From Eubacterium sp. TM05-53 (GTDB taxonomy: Bacteria > Bacillota_I > Bacilli_A > Erysipelotrichales > Erysipelotrichaceae), in NCBI RefSeq assembly GCF_003436425.1, contig NZ_QSPK01000046.1:1-19429 (forward strand): 19,429 nt of DNA. Direction: 5' to 3'. The position numbers were made by a program, and so were the translations under genes. Shown here in pieces: positions 1-6,735 of the stretch. The notes under the pieces were generated by a model. The model did no database searches, had not been told where the DNA came from, and saw only the letters and a list, made by a program, of their open reading frames with translations. Each line of letters starts with the position of its first letter. The first letter of the stretch is position 1.

Positions 1-5
1 ATTGA

Positions 6-23
6 CATTATTTATGTCCACTT
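6..23 (-). repeat. Inverted copy of the GTGGACAT repeat core, downstream of plsY
   Basis: On the minus strand this stretch reads AAGTGGACAT followed by AAATAATG. The first ten bases match the core of the tandem array at 791-874. The segment 6-18 (minus strand GACATAAATAATG) is an exact 13-base match to the plus strand at 753-765, so plsY is bracketed by an inverted repeat. Positions 4-18 also form a small hairpin (GACAT, 5-base loop, ATGTC). The origin is unknown and the left side is cut by the window edge. Confidence 0.55.
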
Positions 24-63
24 ATTGAATGGGGTTATCAGATGGGTACTCACAAAAAACTTT

Positions 64-678
64 CTAAAGCCAGGAAATTGTGTTTTCGGTTCCTGTTTTG
101 ATTTTATCAATGTTTGTACGATGTCTATAAATCACAAGAACTGTCATTAGCCAGCTTGCGATAATAACCGAAATACTTTCCACGTTGAATCCTAGCATCA
201 ATGCCGTAATATATAAGCTACTTGCGATGGCTGCACACATACTTGCCAAAGATACATATTTAAATAGATATAGCACAACTAGAAACATGCCAAATGGTAC
301 AAGTAAGTAGCTTGCATCTTGAAATAAGAAGATGCTTGTAGAGAATAAGAAGCCAAACATTGTACTAACAGCTTTTCCTCCATGGAATTTTGCGAATATT
401 GGATAACAATGTCCGATACAGCAGGCAAGTCCTGTCCAGATGCCGGCAACTTTCGATACTTGGGTTGCGATTGCAATCGCAAGAACGACTTTTAATACAT
501 CAAACACAATGACAGAAATTCCTGCTTTCTTTCCTAGAACTCTTCCTGCGTTAGTTCCACCAAGATTTCCTGAGCCATATTGGCGAATGTCTGTATGATA
601 GAAAACTTTACCAATGATCAAAGCGAAGGGTAAAGATCCTAATAAGTAACCTAATAAAATACATAAAATAGTTTTCAT
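64..678 (-). CDS. plsY: Glycerol-3-phosphate acyltransferase PlsY
   Basis: PlsY is an integral membrane enzyme that moves an acyl group from acyl-phosphate (made by PlsX) to glycerol-3-phosphate, giving lysophosphatidic acid, the first step of phospholipid synthesis in most Gram-positives. The 204-residue product has the family hallmarks: GYLLGSLPFA near the N-terminus, the GSGNLGGTNAGR loop at about residues 36-47, GHCYPIFAKFHGGKAVST at about 88-105, and five or so hydrophobic segments. The length fits the family (about 200). The frame is open upstream to 798, but the ATG at 676-678 is chosen because GAGGTGG lies directly before it (681-690) and conserved sequence begins there. The gene is divergent from parE-parC, an arrangement also found in Bacillus (yneS next to parEC). 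No clear terminator is visible in the 63 bases after the stop. Confidence 0.95.
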   Translation of the reverse strand: MKTILCILLGYLLGSLPFALIIGKVFYHTDIRQYGSGNLGGTNAGRVLGKKAGISVIVFDVLKVVLAIAIATQVSKVAGIWTGLACCIGHCYPIFAKFHGGKAVSTMFGFLFSTSIFLFQDASYLLVPFGMFLVVLYLFKYVSLASMCAAIASSLYITALMLGFNVESISVIIASWLMTVLVIYRHRTNIDKIKTGTENTISWL

Positions 679-697
679 CTCTTCCACCTCGGAATTT

Positions 698-726
698 ATT
701 TTAGCAGTTTTGATCCACTTAGTCGA
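698..726 (-). promoter_or_regulatory. Probable sigma-A promoter of plsY
   Basis: On the minus strand, TCGACT (721-726) is separated by 17 bases from TAAAAT (698-703), and TGC just upstream gives an extended -10. Transcription would start near 691, leaving a very short leader with the Shine-Dalgarno at 681-690. The spacer contains AAGTGGATC (minus strand, 712-720), which resembles the repeat core found at 791-874. Confidence 0.55.
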
Positions 727-752
727 GAATTGTGTAGAAAAATTAACAATAT

Positions 753-765
753 GACATAAATAATG
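753..765 (+). repeat. Right arm of a 13-bp inverted repeat bracketing plsY
   Basis: GACATAAATAATG here is the exact inverted partner of positions 6-18. Both arms lie next to, or within about 30 bases of, GTGGACAT-type motifs, so they may share one origin. The sequence is A/T-rich, so chance is not excluded. Confidence 0.45.
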
Positions 766-790
766 CGGATTTAAAATGTATATTTGAAAA

Positions 791-874
791 GTGGACATTG
801 GGACTAAAAAAGTGGATATTGGAACTCAAAAAGTGGACATTGGGCTTAAAAAAGTGGACATTGGATCTCTTTAT
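791..874 (+). repeat. Four direct repeats with an exact 21-bp period
   Basis: The core GTGGACATTGG (once GTGGATATTGG) begins at 791, 812, 833 and 854. Between cores lies a variable trinucleotide and an A-run (for example GACTAAAAAA), so each unit is exactly 21 bases, two helical turns. The last unit diverges after the core. The array lies 113-196 bases upstream of the plsY start and about 225-307 upstream of parE. It could be a set of protein-binding sites on one face of the helix, or the multi-repeat end of an IS21-like element; IS21-family termini are known to carry several internal repeats of similar length. No transposase gene is present. Confidence 0.9.
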
Positions 875-1040
875 AATGAATTTTGGTACAATCAAGTGTT
901 TTGAAGAATGTATATGATGAAATGAGTTCAGATTTAAATTAAATTGGGATTATTGAACTTGTTAAATGTGAACTAAAGTTTAACACCATTTTAATTGGAC
1001 ATGAATAGTGTATATTCAAAGTGTTTTAACAGGAATTTAT

Positions 1041-1069
1041 GTGCACTTTTTTTGATTTGTTGATATAAT
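1041..1069 (+). promoter_or_regulatory. Probable promoter of the parE operon
   Basis: TATAAT at 1064-1069 is preceded by TG at 1061-1062, a perfect extended -10. The -35 region (about 1041-1047) is weak. The start site would be near 1076, which argues against the TTG at 1080 as the parE start and for the ATG at 1098. The rest of the 679-1097 gap holds the repeats listed separately and a dyad, GTTAAA (961-966) with TTTAAC (979-984), of unknown meaning. Confidence 0.55.
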
Positions 1070-1097
1070 AAAAATTACGTTGGAAAGTAGGGATAGT

Positions 1098-3023
1098 ATG
1101 CCAAAACAACAATATGATGAAAGTAGTATCGTTATTTTAGAAGGTTTGGATGCCGTTAGAAAGCGTCCAGGAATGTATATCGGATCTACCGATTCAAAAG
1201 GTCTGCATCATCTAGTATGGGAAATTGTCGATAATGCGATTGATGAAGCTTTAAATGGCTATGGCGATGAAATCACAATTACACTTGAAAAAGATGGCAG
1301 TGTTACAGTAGAAGACCACGGGCGTGGAATGCCTGTTGGAAAACATAAATCAGGGGTAAGTACTCTTCAAGTTATTTTTACCATTCTGCATGCGGGTGGT
1401 AAATTTACAAGTCATGGAGGCTATACAAGTGCTGGAGGATTACACGGTGTAGGTGCAAGTGTAGTGAATGCATTATGTACATGGTGTAAAGTTATGGTAC
1501 ATGATGGAAAAGATGTATGGAGTATGACTTTTGAAGATGGGGGAAGTAAGATTGGAAAGCTTGAAAAAGTAGGGAAAACCAATCATACCGGAAGTATTGT
1601 TTCCTTTAAACCTGATCCATCTATTTTTAAATCGGTTCACTTTTCATATTCAACCATTTGTGAAAGAGCCCAAGAGGATGCTTTCTTACTAAAAGGGTTA
1701 AAAATGATCGTACGCGACAAGCGTAAAGAAGAAAAAGAAGTGGTTTACCAATATGAAGATGGATTAAAAGCCTTTATTGAAGAAGTGAATCAAGATCATA
1801 CGCCAATGCACGATCCAATTAGCTTTAGAGGCGAAAGTAACCAGATCATTGTAGAAGGATGTTTCCAATATACAGATGAATATCAAGAAAACATTTTCTC
1901 ATTTACTAATATGGTTCGTACGCGCGATGGTGGATCGCATGAAACAGGTGCGAAACAAGCTTTTACGAAAGTCTTTAATGAATATGCTCGTAAGAATGGT
2001 TTCTTAAAAGAAAAAGATAAAGGATTTGATGGAAATGATGTCAGAGAAGGTTTGACACTGGTCATCAATCTGACAATTCCAGAAGATTATCTACAATTTG
2101 AAGGGCAGACCAAAGAAAAGTTAGGTACACCAGAAGCTAAGCCAGCTACAGAAACTGTGGTATCGGAAAACCTTCGTTACTTCTTGGAAGAAAATAAAGA
2201 GGTTGCCAATGCTCTAGTGCGTAAGATCATTAAGGCAGCTCAAGCTCGCAATGCAGCTCGTAAAGCGCGTGCCGATATTCGTAATGGAAAAGGAAAGAAT
2301 CGTTCAGAACGCGTGTTATCTGGAAAGTTGGCATCGGCCCAAAGTAAGGATGCCAGAAGAAAAGAATTATACTTAGTCGAAGGAGATTCTGCGGGAGGTT
2401 CCGCAAAACAGGGTCGTGATTCAAAATACCAAGCGATTCTTCCTTTGCGTGGTAAAGTGTTGAATACAGAAAAGGCAAGTCTTGAAGCGATTGAAAAGAA
2501 TGAAGAATTAAATACTATTATCCATGCCCTAGGTGCTGGTGTAGGCGCAAACTTTACGGCTGAAGATTCAAACTACTATAAAGTTATTATCATGACCGAT
2601 GCCGATGATGATGGAGCTCACATTCAAAACTTATTGTTGACATTCTTCTATCGTTATATGCGCGATTTAATTACGCATGAAATGTTGTATATTGCCTTGC
2701 CACCACTATATCGTATTGCCAAGGCTGGTAAAGAATACTATTTATATACAAATGAAGAATTAGATGAGAAAAAAGCCGAATTAAAAAATGGCTACACTAT
2801 TACACGATATAAAGGTCTTGGTGAAATGAATGCCACTCAGCTTTGGGATACTACAATGAATCCTGAATCAAGAACATTACTTTGTGTGACCATTGAAAAT
2901 GCGATGATGGCCGAAAAAAGAGTGACTGAATTAATGGGAGATAAGGCAGAGCTTCGTCGTAACTGGATCGAAGACAATGTCGTATTTACTCTAGAAGATG
3001 ATTATAAGGAGGTAAATGCGTGA
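1098..3023 (+). CDS. parE: DNA topoisomerase IV subunit B (ParE)
   Basis: ParE is the ATPase subunit of topoisomerase IV, which decatenates daughter chromosomes and relaxes supercoils together with ParC. The 641-residue product has the GHKL ATPase fold (catalytic Glu42 and Asn46 in WEIVDNAIDEA, Asp73 in DHGRG, GGLHGVGAS at 113-121), the QTKEKLG loop at 337-343, and a TOPRIM domain with LVEGDSAGGSA (Glu429) and metal-binding TDADDDGAH (Asp501-505). The length is close to other Firmicutes ParE proteins. ParE rather than GyrB is preferred because of the adjoining parC and the divergent plsY. A TTG six codons upstream (1080) is in frame, but it would fall within a few bases of the predicted transcript start. 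The stop overlaps the parC start. Confidence 0.96.
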   Translation: MPKQQYDESSIVILEGLDAVRKRPGMYIGSTDSKGLHHLVWEIVDNAIDEALNGYGDEITITLEKDGSVTVEDHGRGMPVGKHKSGVSTLQVIFTILHAGGKFTSHGGYTSAGGLHGVGASVVNALCTWCKVMVHDGKDVWSMTFEDGGSKIGKLEKVGKTNHTGSIVSFKPDPSIFKSVHFSYSTICERAQEDAFLLKGLKMIVRDKRKEEKEVVYQYEDGLKAFIEEVNQDHTPMHDPISFRGESNQIIVEGCFQYTDEYQENIFSFTNMVRTRDGGSHETGAKQAFTKVFNEYARKNGFLKEKDKGFDGNDVREGLTLVINLTIPEDYLQFEGQTKEKLGTPEAKPATETVVSENLRYFLEENKEVANALVRKIIKAAQARNAARKARADIRNGKGKNRSERVLSGKLASAQSKDARRKELYLVEGDSAGGSAKQGRDSKYQAILPLRGKVLNTEKASLEAIEKNEELNTIIHALGAGVGANFTAEDSNYYKVIIMTDADDDGAHIQNLLLTFFYRYMRDLITHEMLYIALPPLYRIAKAGKEYYLYTNEELDEKKAELKNGYTITRYKGLGEMNATQLWDTTMNPESRTLLCVTIENAMMAEKRVTELMGDKAELRRNWIEDNVVFTLEDDYKEVNA

Positions 3024-5503
3024 AAGAAAAAGAAGTAAAACATAATGTTTTAAAGAATTCTTTAGAAGATATCATGGCGGATCGTTTCGCCAGATATTCT
3101 AAATATATTATTCAAGAACGTGCTTTACCAGATGCAAGAGATGGCTTAAAGCCAGTACAAAGACGTATTTTATATGCGATGTATGAAGATGGGAATACTT
3201 ATAATAAGCCATATCATAAATCTGCAAAAACAGTCGGTAACGTTATTGGTAACTATCACCCTCATGGCGATAGCTCCGTATATGATGCGATGGTTCGTAT
3301 GTCGCAAAATTGGAAGATTACCAATCCTTTAATTGATATGCAGGGAAATAATGGATCTATCGATGATGATCCAGCGGCTGCGATGCGTTATACAGAAGCG
3401 CGTTTAGCAAAAATCAGTGATTTCTTGTTGCAGGACATTGATAAAGATACAGTGGAATGGGCACCTAACTTTTCCGATGAAAAGATGGAACCCACTGTAC
3501 TTCCAGCCCGTTTTCCTAACTTATTAGTCAATGGTATTACAGGAATTGCGGCTGGATATGCCACAAATATTCCACCTCACAATTTAAATGAGGTCGTTCA
3601 AGCAAGTATTTATCGTATTTCACATCCCGATTGTTCATTAGAAGAATTGATGCAGTTTGTGAAAGGGCCTGACTTTCCTACAGGCGGCATCGTGATGGGG
3701 CTTGATGGAATCAAACAAGCCTTTCAAACGGGTCGAGGACGTATTTTAATTCGTTCTAAAGTGGAAATTGTACCAACACGTACAATCAAACAAATTGTGA
3801 TTCATGAGATTCCTTATGAAGTCATCAAATCGAATTTGGTAAAGAAAATTGATGAGATTCGTTTAAATAAAAAAATCGATGGCATTTTAGATGTGCGTGA
3901 CGAAAGTGATCGTACGGGATTAAGAATTGTGGTGGATCTTAAAAAAGATAGTAATGATGAACAGATTTTAAACTATTTATATAAAAATACAGATCTTCAA
4001 ATATCATACAACTACAACGTTATCGCAATCGTGAATAAGGCACCCGTGCAAATGTCTTTAGCCATGATGTTAGATGCCTTTATCAACCACAGAGAAGATG
4101 TAGTGATTCGTAGAAGTAAATATGATTTAGCTTTTAAAAAAGATCGTGCACACATATTAGAAGGTTTGATCAAAGCTGTAAGTGTAATGGATGAGATCAT
4201 TCATATCATTCGTAAATCAAAAGATAAGGCACATGCCAAAAAGAATTTGATTGAACGTTTTGACTTTACTGAAAAACAAGCCGAAGCCATTGTTGTGATG
4301 CGCTTATATCGTTTAACGAATACAGATGTTAAAGAATTAAAGGCAGAATTCAAACAACTACAAAGTGATATTGCTGAATTAGAGAAGATTATTTCCGATA
4401 AAAATGAACTTCATAAAGTCATGGTGGAAGAATTAGAAAAGGTGAATGAAGAATTCAATACACCTCGTCTTTCAGATATTGTACATGAAGTGAAAGAAAT
4501 CGTAATTGATGAAAAGGCCATGATCTCCAAAGAAGAATGCATGATTACGGTAACTCGTGATGGCTATATCAAGCGTGTATCTATGAGAAGCTATAATGCC
4601 TCTAGTGAATCTATGACACAAAGAAAAGATACAGATTCATTAGTATGTTACGGTGTAAGTCATACATTACAGACATTAGTTTTCTTCACAAACCGAGGTA
4701 CATATGGATATATTCCGGTTTATCAGATTGAAGAGGCAAAATGGAAAGATTTGGGGGGTCATATCTCAAATTATATTAAGATGGATTCAAGTGAAAAAAT
4801 TATCGCAGCCTATGTATTGGATTCTTTTAAAACAGGAGTTCATGTCATAAGTGCAAGTCGTCATGGTATGATCAAGCGTACAGAATTAAAAGAATTTGAA
4901 GTTTCACGTTCCAATAAAACAATGGCATGTATGAAGATTGGTGCCATGGATGAAATGATATCGGTATCTTTATCTTATAAACCAGATGATCAAGTCATTC
5001 TAGTTAGTGAACAAGGCTATGGCTTGATGTATCCGGTTGAACAAATTCCTTTGGTTTCTAATAAATCCAAAGGTGTGAAGGCGATGAATCTATCAAAGGA
5101 TGATTGTGTAGCTTCTATTTGTGTCAGTCAAAATCGTGAGGAACAAGTCTTAATTTCTACGACAACCCTTTCTTTAAAGCGTATGAAACAAATGGAGATT
5201 GCGCCATTGAATCGTCCGGCTAAGGGAAATCGTATTTGTAAGTTAGTGAAATCCAATCCAAATGTGATATTCAATGTACATATGGTCGAATTAAATACTC
5301 CATTTGAAATTTATGCAGAAGATATTATGCGCTTTGAGGCAAAAGAAATCAGTTTGATGAATGCCCAATCTACATTCTCTTCACCACTAGGTAAAGTAGA
5401 CAAGTTTGAGTGGATCTCACCACTTGAAAATGTTGCGGACGGTTCTTGGGTCAAACAAGATGATTTTGAACAACCATCTTTATTTGATGAGGAAAAAGCA
5501 TGA
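3020..5503 (+). CDS. parC: DNA topoisomerase IV subunit A (ParC)
   Basis: ParC is the DNA breakage-rejoining subunit of topoisomerase IV. The 827-residue product has LKPVQRRILYAM (residues 43-54), the helix-turn-helix HPHGDSSVYDAM (80-91) and the active-site tyrosine Tyr124 in AAMRYTEARLA. The fluoroquinolone-contact positions are Ser85 and Asp89, the susceptible-type residues as in streptococcal ParC. The C-terminal half carries beta-pinwheel blades, and no QRRGGKG-type GyrA box is seen (the comparable stretch reads TQRKDTDS), which favours ParC over GyrA. The start is GTG at 3020, inside the parE stop, with a perfect AAGGAGG at 3006-3012. The 4-base overlap implies translational coupling. 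The stop likewise overlaps the next gene's start. Confidence 0.96.
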   Translation: MKEKEVKHNVLKNSLEDIMADRFARYSKYIIQERALPDARDGLKPVQRRILYAMYEDGNTYNKPYHKSAKTVGNVIGNYHPHGDSSVYDAMVRMSQNWKITNPLIDMQGNNGSIDDDPAAAMRYTEARLAKISDFLLQDIDKDTVEWAPNFSDEKMEPTVLPARFPNLLVNGITGIAAGYATNIPPHNLNEVVQASIYRISHPDCSLEELMQFVKGPDFPTGGIVMGLDGIKQAFQTGRGRILIRSKVEIVPTRTIKQIVIHEIPYEVIKSNLVKKIDEIRLNKKIDGILDVRDESDRTGLRIVVDLKKDSNDEQILNYLYKNTDLQISYNYNVIAIVNKAPVQMSLAMMLDAFINHREDVVIRRSKYDLAFKKDRAHILEGLIKAVSVMDEIIHIIRKSKDKAHAKKNLIERFDFTEKQAEAIVVMRLYRLTNTDVKELKAEFKQLQSDIAELEKIISDKNELHKVMVEELEKVNEEFNTPRLSDIVHEVKEIVIDEKAMISKEECMITVTRDGYIKRVSMRSYNASSESMTQRKDTDSLVCYGVSHTLQTLVFFTNRGTYGYIPVYQIEEAKWKDLGGHISNYIKMDSSEKIIAAYVLDSFKTGVHVISASRHGMIKRTELKEFEVSRSNKTMACMKIGAMDEMISVSLSYKPDDQVILVSEQGYGLMYPVEQIPLVSNKSKGVKAMNLSKDDCVASICVSQNREEQVLISTTTLSLKRMKQMEIAPLNRPAKGNRICKLVKSNPNVIFNVHMVELNTPFEIYAEDIMRFEAKEISLMNAQSTFSSPLGKVDKFEWISPLENVADGSWVKQDDFEQPSLFDEEKA

Positions 5504-6393
5504 GTAAACAACAGGCTAATTTAGTATGCCTTTTAGTTGCGGCCATTTGGGGTGGCGGTTTTATCGCGACCGATGCAGCTTTGCAGACATTTGATCCTTT
5601 TACTGTTTTAATGATTCGCTTTATTGGCGCTAGCATCGTTAGTATTATTGTATGTTTAGTCAGTCGTGTAAAGATTTCTAGGGAAGCCTTATTTCGTGGA
5701 AGTATTTCAGGTGTTTTAATGTACTTAGCTTTTGCGTTTCAAACCTTCGGCTTATTCTTAACGAATACAGGTCAAAATGCCTTTTTAACAGCTGTCAACG
5801 TCGTTCTTGTACCCTATATTGTATGGCTGTTATGGAAAAAGAAACCGAGCAATCATCAACTTGCGGCAAGTGTTGTTTGTCTTGTAGGAATTGCCTGTCT
5901 AAGCTTATCTAAAGGGTATTTCTCATTTAGTTTTGGCGATAGTTTATCTTTAGCATGTGCCTTCTTCTTTGCGTGTCACATCATATCTTTAGAATATGCG
6001 ACAGAAAACTCCAATTCGATTGTGATCAATGCCGTACAAATGAGTGTTGCGGCGATCCTTTCGATTCCGCTCGCATTCAGTTTAGAAACAATACCACAAA
6101 CAATCACTATGCATGCGTATATGAGTTGTGCCTACATGATTTTAGTGGCCACTTTCTTGGCATTTCAGCTTCAGACTTTGGCACAAAAATATACAGACGC
6201 ATCGAGTGCGAGTGTACTTTTATGTACAGAATCATTGTTTGCGAATGTATTTGGCTTCTTATTGTTGCATGAAGAGAAAAGTCCAATTATGATTTTAGGG
6301 GGGCTTTTGATCTTTGTTTCCGTTATTTTAACGGAATATAGTGGTCAATTTATATTGTCAAAACCCCAAAAAGATAGTAGAATAGATGAGTAG
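5500..6393 (+). CDS. EamA/DMT-superfamily transporter
   Basis: This is a 297-residue integral membrane protein of the drug/metabolite transporter superfamily. About ten hydrophobic segments fall into two EamA repeats (roughly residues 5-135 and 143-285). The first repeat has the typical AAIWGGGFIATDAAL opening, and TNTGQNAFLTAVNVVLVP is a typical mid-repeat motif. The substrate cannot be told from sequence; the family exports amino acids, metabolites or drugs. The ATG overlaps the parC stop (ATGA), with GAGG at 5489-5492 inside the parC end, so the gene is co-transcribed and probably translationally coupled to parC. Why a transporter sits there is not evident. Confidence 0.9.
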   Translation: MSKQQANLVCLLVAAIWGGGFIATDAALQTFDPFTVLMIRFIGASIVSIIVCLVSRVKISREALFRGSISGVLMYLAFAFQTFGLFLTNTGQNAFLTAVNVVLVPYIVWLLWKKKPSNHQLAASVVCLVGIACLSLSKGYFSFSFGDSLSLACAFFFACHIISLEYATENSNSIVINAVQMSVAAILSIPLAFSLETIPQTITMHAYMSCAYMILVATFLAFQLQTLAQKYTDASSASVLLCTESLFANVFGFLLLHEEKSPIMILGGLLIFVSVILTEYSGQFILSKPQKDSRIDE

Positions 6394-6413
6394 ATAGTGA
6401 GGTTGACTAAAAC

Positions 6414-6626
6414 ATGGGTGCATCAATTTTATATACGATTGTGGGAGCCATCATTGGTGGCTTGGTTACTTTCTACTTCACTCGTAAGAAGTTTGAAAAA
6501 GAAATTAAAGAAAATCCACCAATTAATGAAAAGATGATTCGTGCAATGTTCTTACAAATGGGACGTAAACCTAGTGAAGCACAGATTCGTCAAATCATGA
6601 AATCGGTAAACGCAAACCGTAAATAA
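6414..6626 (+). CDS. UPF0154 family small membrane protein (YneF-like)
   Basis: This 70-residue protein has one N-terminal transmembrane helix (about residues 4-23, with a glycine-rich AIIGGLVTFYF) followed by a charged tail. The NPPINEKMIRAMFLQMGRKPSEAQIRQIMKS block is diagnostic of UPF0154. The size matches Bacillus YneF (about 72 residues). The function is unknown. It is the last gene of the parE operon, 20 bases after the transporter stop, with GTGAGG at 6397-6402 as a distant Shine-Dalgarno, and a strong terminator directly follows. Confidence 0.9.
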   Translation: MGASILYTIVGAIIGGLVTFYFTRKKFEKEIKENPPINEKMIRAMFLQMGRKPSEAQIRQIMKSVNANRK

Positions 6627-6630
6627 TGAT

Positions 6631-6654
6631 AAAGTGTCAAAAGACACTTTTTTT
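6631..6654 (+). terminator. Intrinsic terminator of the parE operon
   Basis: An 8-bp stem AAAGTGTC/GACACTTT closes an AAAA loop and runs into TTTT and further T-rich sequence. It lies just after the UPF0154 stop and separates the operon from the c-di-GMP segment. Confidence 0.9.
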
Positions 6655-6669
6655 CTTTTCCTTGGTTGT

Positions 6670-6698
6670 TTGCGTAATGAAAGTTTTGGTTATATAAT
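6670..6698 (+). promoter_or_regulatory. Promoter of the REC-GGDEF-EAL gene
   Basis: A TTGCGT -35 (6670-6675), 17-base spacer and perfect TATAAT (6693-6698) lie 38 bases before the chosen start codon and just after the upstream terminator. Confidence 0.6.
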
Positions 6699-6735
6699 AG
6701 TTGTATATAAGTTATATTATTTTAGAAGGGTTTTT

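Noticed and set aside
14..861. plsY as cargo of a transposable unit with TGTCCACTT ends
   Set aside because: The flanks (TATTTA on the left, TTGGAT on the right) show no target duplication, no transposase is present, and plsY beside parEC is an old arrangement. Kept only as a repeat observation.
1080..1097. TTG start giving six extra residues to ParE
   Set aside because: It lies about 11 bases after the -10 element, at the expected transcript start; the ATG at 1098 begins where family conservation begins.
4543..4650. GyrA rather than ParC for the topoisomerase A subunit
   Set aside because: No GyrA box is found in the C-terminal domain and the partner is parE with the plsY/parE neighbourhood.
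6634..6735. 34-residue N-terminal extension of the REC-GGDEF-EAL protein
   Set aside because: The extension would be read from inside the upstream terminator and across the promoter; the ATG at 6736 has a Shine-Dalgarno.
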